A stretch of DNA of 39,139 nt from Firmicutes bacterium ADurb.Bin080 (GTDB lineage Bacteria; Bacillota; Clostridia; Christensenellales; DTU072), in contig MWEH01000137.1 in assembly GCA_002070965.1 (NCBI GenBank), positions 1 through 39,139 on the forward strand, in the 5' to 3' direction. Shown here in pieces: positions 37,495 through 39,139 of this stretch. The notes under the pieces were generated by a model that worked only from the letters and a program-made list of their open reading frames with translations, searched no databases and was not told the DNA's origin. How positions within the stretch are numbered: position 1 is the stretch's first letter; every line of letters begins with the position of its first letter. Both the position numbers and the translations under genes were made by a program.

Positions 37495-38009
37495 TAATTA
37501 TCTCCTATATGAAATACTTTTGTATCATTATTTTTATATTTTGTATATTGAAAATATAAACCGTTTTCTTCTAATAAATCACCCTCTTCAACAAGCTCCC
37601 AATTAGTCATTTTGTCTAGATTTGGGAAAAAAACTGTTGCATCTTCGCATACTTTCTTAACCTTTGTGATAAGTGCATAATCACAAAAATCAATCATAGT
37701 TTTATAAAACATAGCCCCTCCAACGATGAAAATTTCTTGTGAGGGAATATTCCTAAGCGTCCGAAACAGAGATGTAATGTCCGGGCAGACTGTACAGTCA
37801 TTTCGCGTAAATATGTCAGATAGAACAATATTTGTTCTTCCTGGCAAAGGTTTTGATTTAGGGAGAGATAATAGCGTATTCCCTCCCATAACAATTGTTT
37901 TGCCAAGAGTAATCTGTTTAAAATACTCTAAATCTGAAGGAATGTGGAATAATAAACCATTATTTTTTCCTATCCCCCAATTTTGATCAACGCATACTAT
38001 AGCTTTCAT
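37494..38009 (-). CDS. folA: Dihydrofolate reductase
   Basis: This 171-residue enzyme regenerates tetrahydrofolate, which thymidylate synthase consumes as dihydrofolate. It shows MKAIVCVDQNWGIGKNNGLLF, IPSDLEYF with the catalytic acid D26, TIVMGGNTLLSLP and IFIVGGAMFY. The start overlaps the thyA stop (TAATG). This pairing with thyA is the normal functional couple. Confidence 0.95.
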   Translation of the reverse strand: MKAIVCVDQNWGIGKNNGLLFHIPSDLEYFKQITLGKTIVMGGNTLLSLPKSKPLPGRTNIVLSDIFTRNDCTVCPDITSLFRTLRNIPSQEIFIVGGAMFYKTMIDFCDYALITKVKKVCEDATVFFPNLDKMTNWELVEEGDLLEENGLYFQYTKYKNNDTKVFHIGDN

Positions 38010-38839
38010 TATATGGCCACCTCAATTTTTTTATCCATAGCCGAATATTTATAATCGATGAAAGTAAAATCATCAATTTTAAAATCATAAAAGTCGGTTA
38101 TAGCTTCATTGATTTTAAAAACAGGGGCATCATATATTTTATTTTCAATAATTTCTTTTACAATTGGTATATGTCTATCATATATGTGCGCATCTGCTAT
38201 CACATGTACTAATTCCCCTACTTCTAACCCAACTACTTGAGCAAACATATGAAGCAAGACGGAATATTGTACAACGTTCCAATTATTTGCAGTGAGCATA
38301 TCTTGACTTCTTTGGTTTAAAATACCATTTAATTTCTTCCCTGACACATTAAAAGTCATAGAATAAGCGCAGGGGTATAAATTCATTTCATGTAAATCCT
38401 GATGAACATATATATTCGTCAAAATACGTCTTGATTGAGGATTGTTTTTTAAGTCATAGATAACTCTATCGACTTGATCAAAAGACCCTTCCTTATATAA
38501 ATGTTTTACCCCCAGCTGATACCCATACGCCTTTCCAATAGAGCCCTCTTCATCTGCCCAGGAATCCCAAATATGTGATTTTAATAGTCTTACATTGTTT
38601 GATTTCTTTTGCCAAATCCATAAAAGCTCATCTATAGCATTTTTATAAAAAGTCTTTCTGATAGTTAATATTGGAAATTCCTCAGTCAAATCATATCTAT
38701 TAACTAAACAAAACTTTTTAATTGTATGCGCCGGTTCTCCATCAGACCATCTAGGCCGAACATCTAATTTACTATCATCATAACCACTTGATAGTATTTC
38801 TCGAATATTATTAATGAATATTAAATCAGCTTTGCTCAT
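38009..38839 (-). CDS. thyA: Thymidylate synthase (ThyA)
   Basis: This 276-residue enzyme methylates dUMP to dTMP using methylenetetrahydrofolate. The nucleophile is C157 in LYPCAYSM, and NQRSQD (phosphate-binding Arg) and N188 in NNWNVVQY are kept. The histidine usually next to the catalytic Cys (PCH) is alanine here. AGAGGTAA precedes the ATG, and a strong promoter lies upstream. It is the first gene of the thyA-folA-icd-MBL-hemZ operon. Confidence 0.95.
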   Translation of the reverse strand: MSKADLIFINNIREILSSGYDDSKLDVRPRWSDGEPAHTIKKFCLVNRYDLTEEFPILTIRKTFYKNAIDELLWIWQKKSNNVRLLKSHIWDSWADEEGSIGKAYGYQLGVKHLYKEGSFDQVDRVIYDLKNNPQSRRILTNIYVHQDLHEMNLYPCAYSMTFNVSGKKLNGILNQRSQDMLTANNWNVVQYSVLLHMFAQVVGLEVGELVHVIADAHIYDRHIPIVKEIIENKIYDAPVFKINEAITDFYDFKIDDFTFIDYKYSAMDKKIEVAI

Positions 38840-38863
38840 GCAAATTACCTCTTTTGTTATTGG

Positions 38864-38893
38864 ATTATAACATGTAAAAGGCGATAGTGTAAA
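38864..38893 (-). promoter_or_regulatory. Promoter of the thyA operon
   Basis: TTTACA (38888-38893), an 18-base spacer and TATAAT (38864-38869) on the minus strand, about 25 bases before the thyA ATG. Confidence 0.78.
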
Positions 38894-38936
38894 CCCTCTT
38901 TAGTTCAGTAATAATAACAGTTGGGTGTCAGTTCTC

Positions 38937-39118
38937 AAAGTAAGTGCAACAGTAATTCGTGGATTTAGTTACTTAGTGTAAGTGCAACACAGAGAGATGA
39001 AAAAACGATGATACTGTTAATGGAAGGAAGGATAAAAGAGGCAATTTCAGTGTTAAAAAGAGCAAAAAAGCGCATGAAAAGGTAACGCCAGGAAAAGGCG
39101 TTTCAAAGTAAGTGCAAC
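38937..39118 (+). repeat. Three direct copies of TAAGTGCAAC
   Basis: The core TAAGTGCAAC occurs at 38941-38950, 38979-38988 and 39109-39118. The first and third copies share the longer AAAGTAAGTGCAAC. Spacing is 38 and then 130 bases. Between copies two and three lie a tiny ORF and an inverted repeat AACGCC...GGCGTT (39084-39102). Multiple direct repeats like these are found at the ends of some insertion sequences as transposase-binding sites. No transposase is visible before the window ends, so the family is not assigned. Confidence 0.6.
39008..39085 (+). CDS. Short basic ORF (25 codons), uncertain
   Basis: A 25-residue reading frame, rich in lysine and arginine, lies between the repeat copies with a weak GAGAG upstream. 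It may be chance, or a leader peptide or fragment of a mobile element. No function is recognised. Confidence 0.2.
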   Translation: MILLMEGRIKEAISVLKRAKKRMKR

Positions 39119-39139
39119 TCAGATTTAGTCTCGATGGCT

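Larger units (their letters stand above)
38894..39139. mobile_element. Possible edge of an insertion sequence
   Basis: The right end beyond the thyA promoter holds no convincing gene. Its repeats and tiny basic ORF are unlike the tightly packed region to the left. An IS or transposon terminus that continues past the window is the simplest explanation, but this is inference. Confidence 0.35.

Overview
The window is an AT-rich stretch of a bacterial chromosome. It most likely comes from an uncultured anaerobic member of the class Clostridia. The clearest lineage marker is the SCIFF ranthipeptide locus (scfA-scfB) next to secD-secF. Supporting signs are the gene order ruvC-ruvA-ruvB-queA-tgt-yajC-(scfAB)-secD-secF-recJ-relA, long-form HPF, ClpC, HemZ, a TM1266-family protein, strong AGGAGG ribosome binding sites and TTGACA/TATAAT promoters. 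Nearly every gene is on the minus strand. The exceptions are a two-gene unit at the left end and a pair of tRNA-Leu genes.

Layout from the left. Positions 137-2079 (+) hold a small membrane protein with an HEYGH motif, coupled by an ATGA overlap to a GPH-type sugar:cation symporter. Positions 2076-15510 (-) hold the housekeeping block: ruvCAB, queA, tgt, yajC, the SCIFF peptide and its radical-SAM maturase, secD-secF, recJ and a bifunctional Rel. Internal promoters and terminators divide it at yajC, scfA, secD and recJ. Positions 15590-18386 (-) hold a TM1266-family protein followed by a three-gene ABC importer (lipoprotein, permease, ATPase). A terminator-like hairpin sits directly before the TM1266 gene. 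Positions 18536-24765 (-) hold clpC, hpf, a TIM-barrel isomerase/epimerase, pgi and a MalK-like ABC protein that has lost its hydrolysis motifs. Two tRNA-Leu genes (CAG and GAG anticodons) lie at 24914-25112 (+).

The most unusual unit is at 25217-31559 (-). A promoter drives a 1122-residue predicted lipoprotein with InlB-type repeats, a possible carbohydrate-binding insert and BspA-type leucine-rich repeats. One base downstream begins a 990-residue protein that aligns with FGAM synthase (PurL) but has lost its glutaminase Cys and His and its recognisable AIRS-type motifs. It looks like a PurL pseudoenzyme, reminiscent in principle of the PurL-like tegument proteins of gammaherpesviruses.

The right part holds rpsO-pnp (31697-34119) and a tightly overlapping five-gene operon, thyA-folA-icd-MBL hydrolase-hemZ (34246-38839). 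The last 300 bases have no convincing gene. They contain three direct copies of TAAGTGCAAC and may be the edge of an insertion sequence.

All assignments come from reading motifs by eye; no database search was run.
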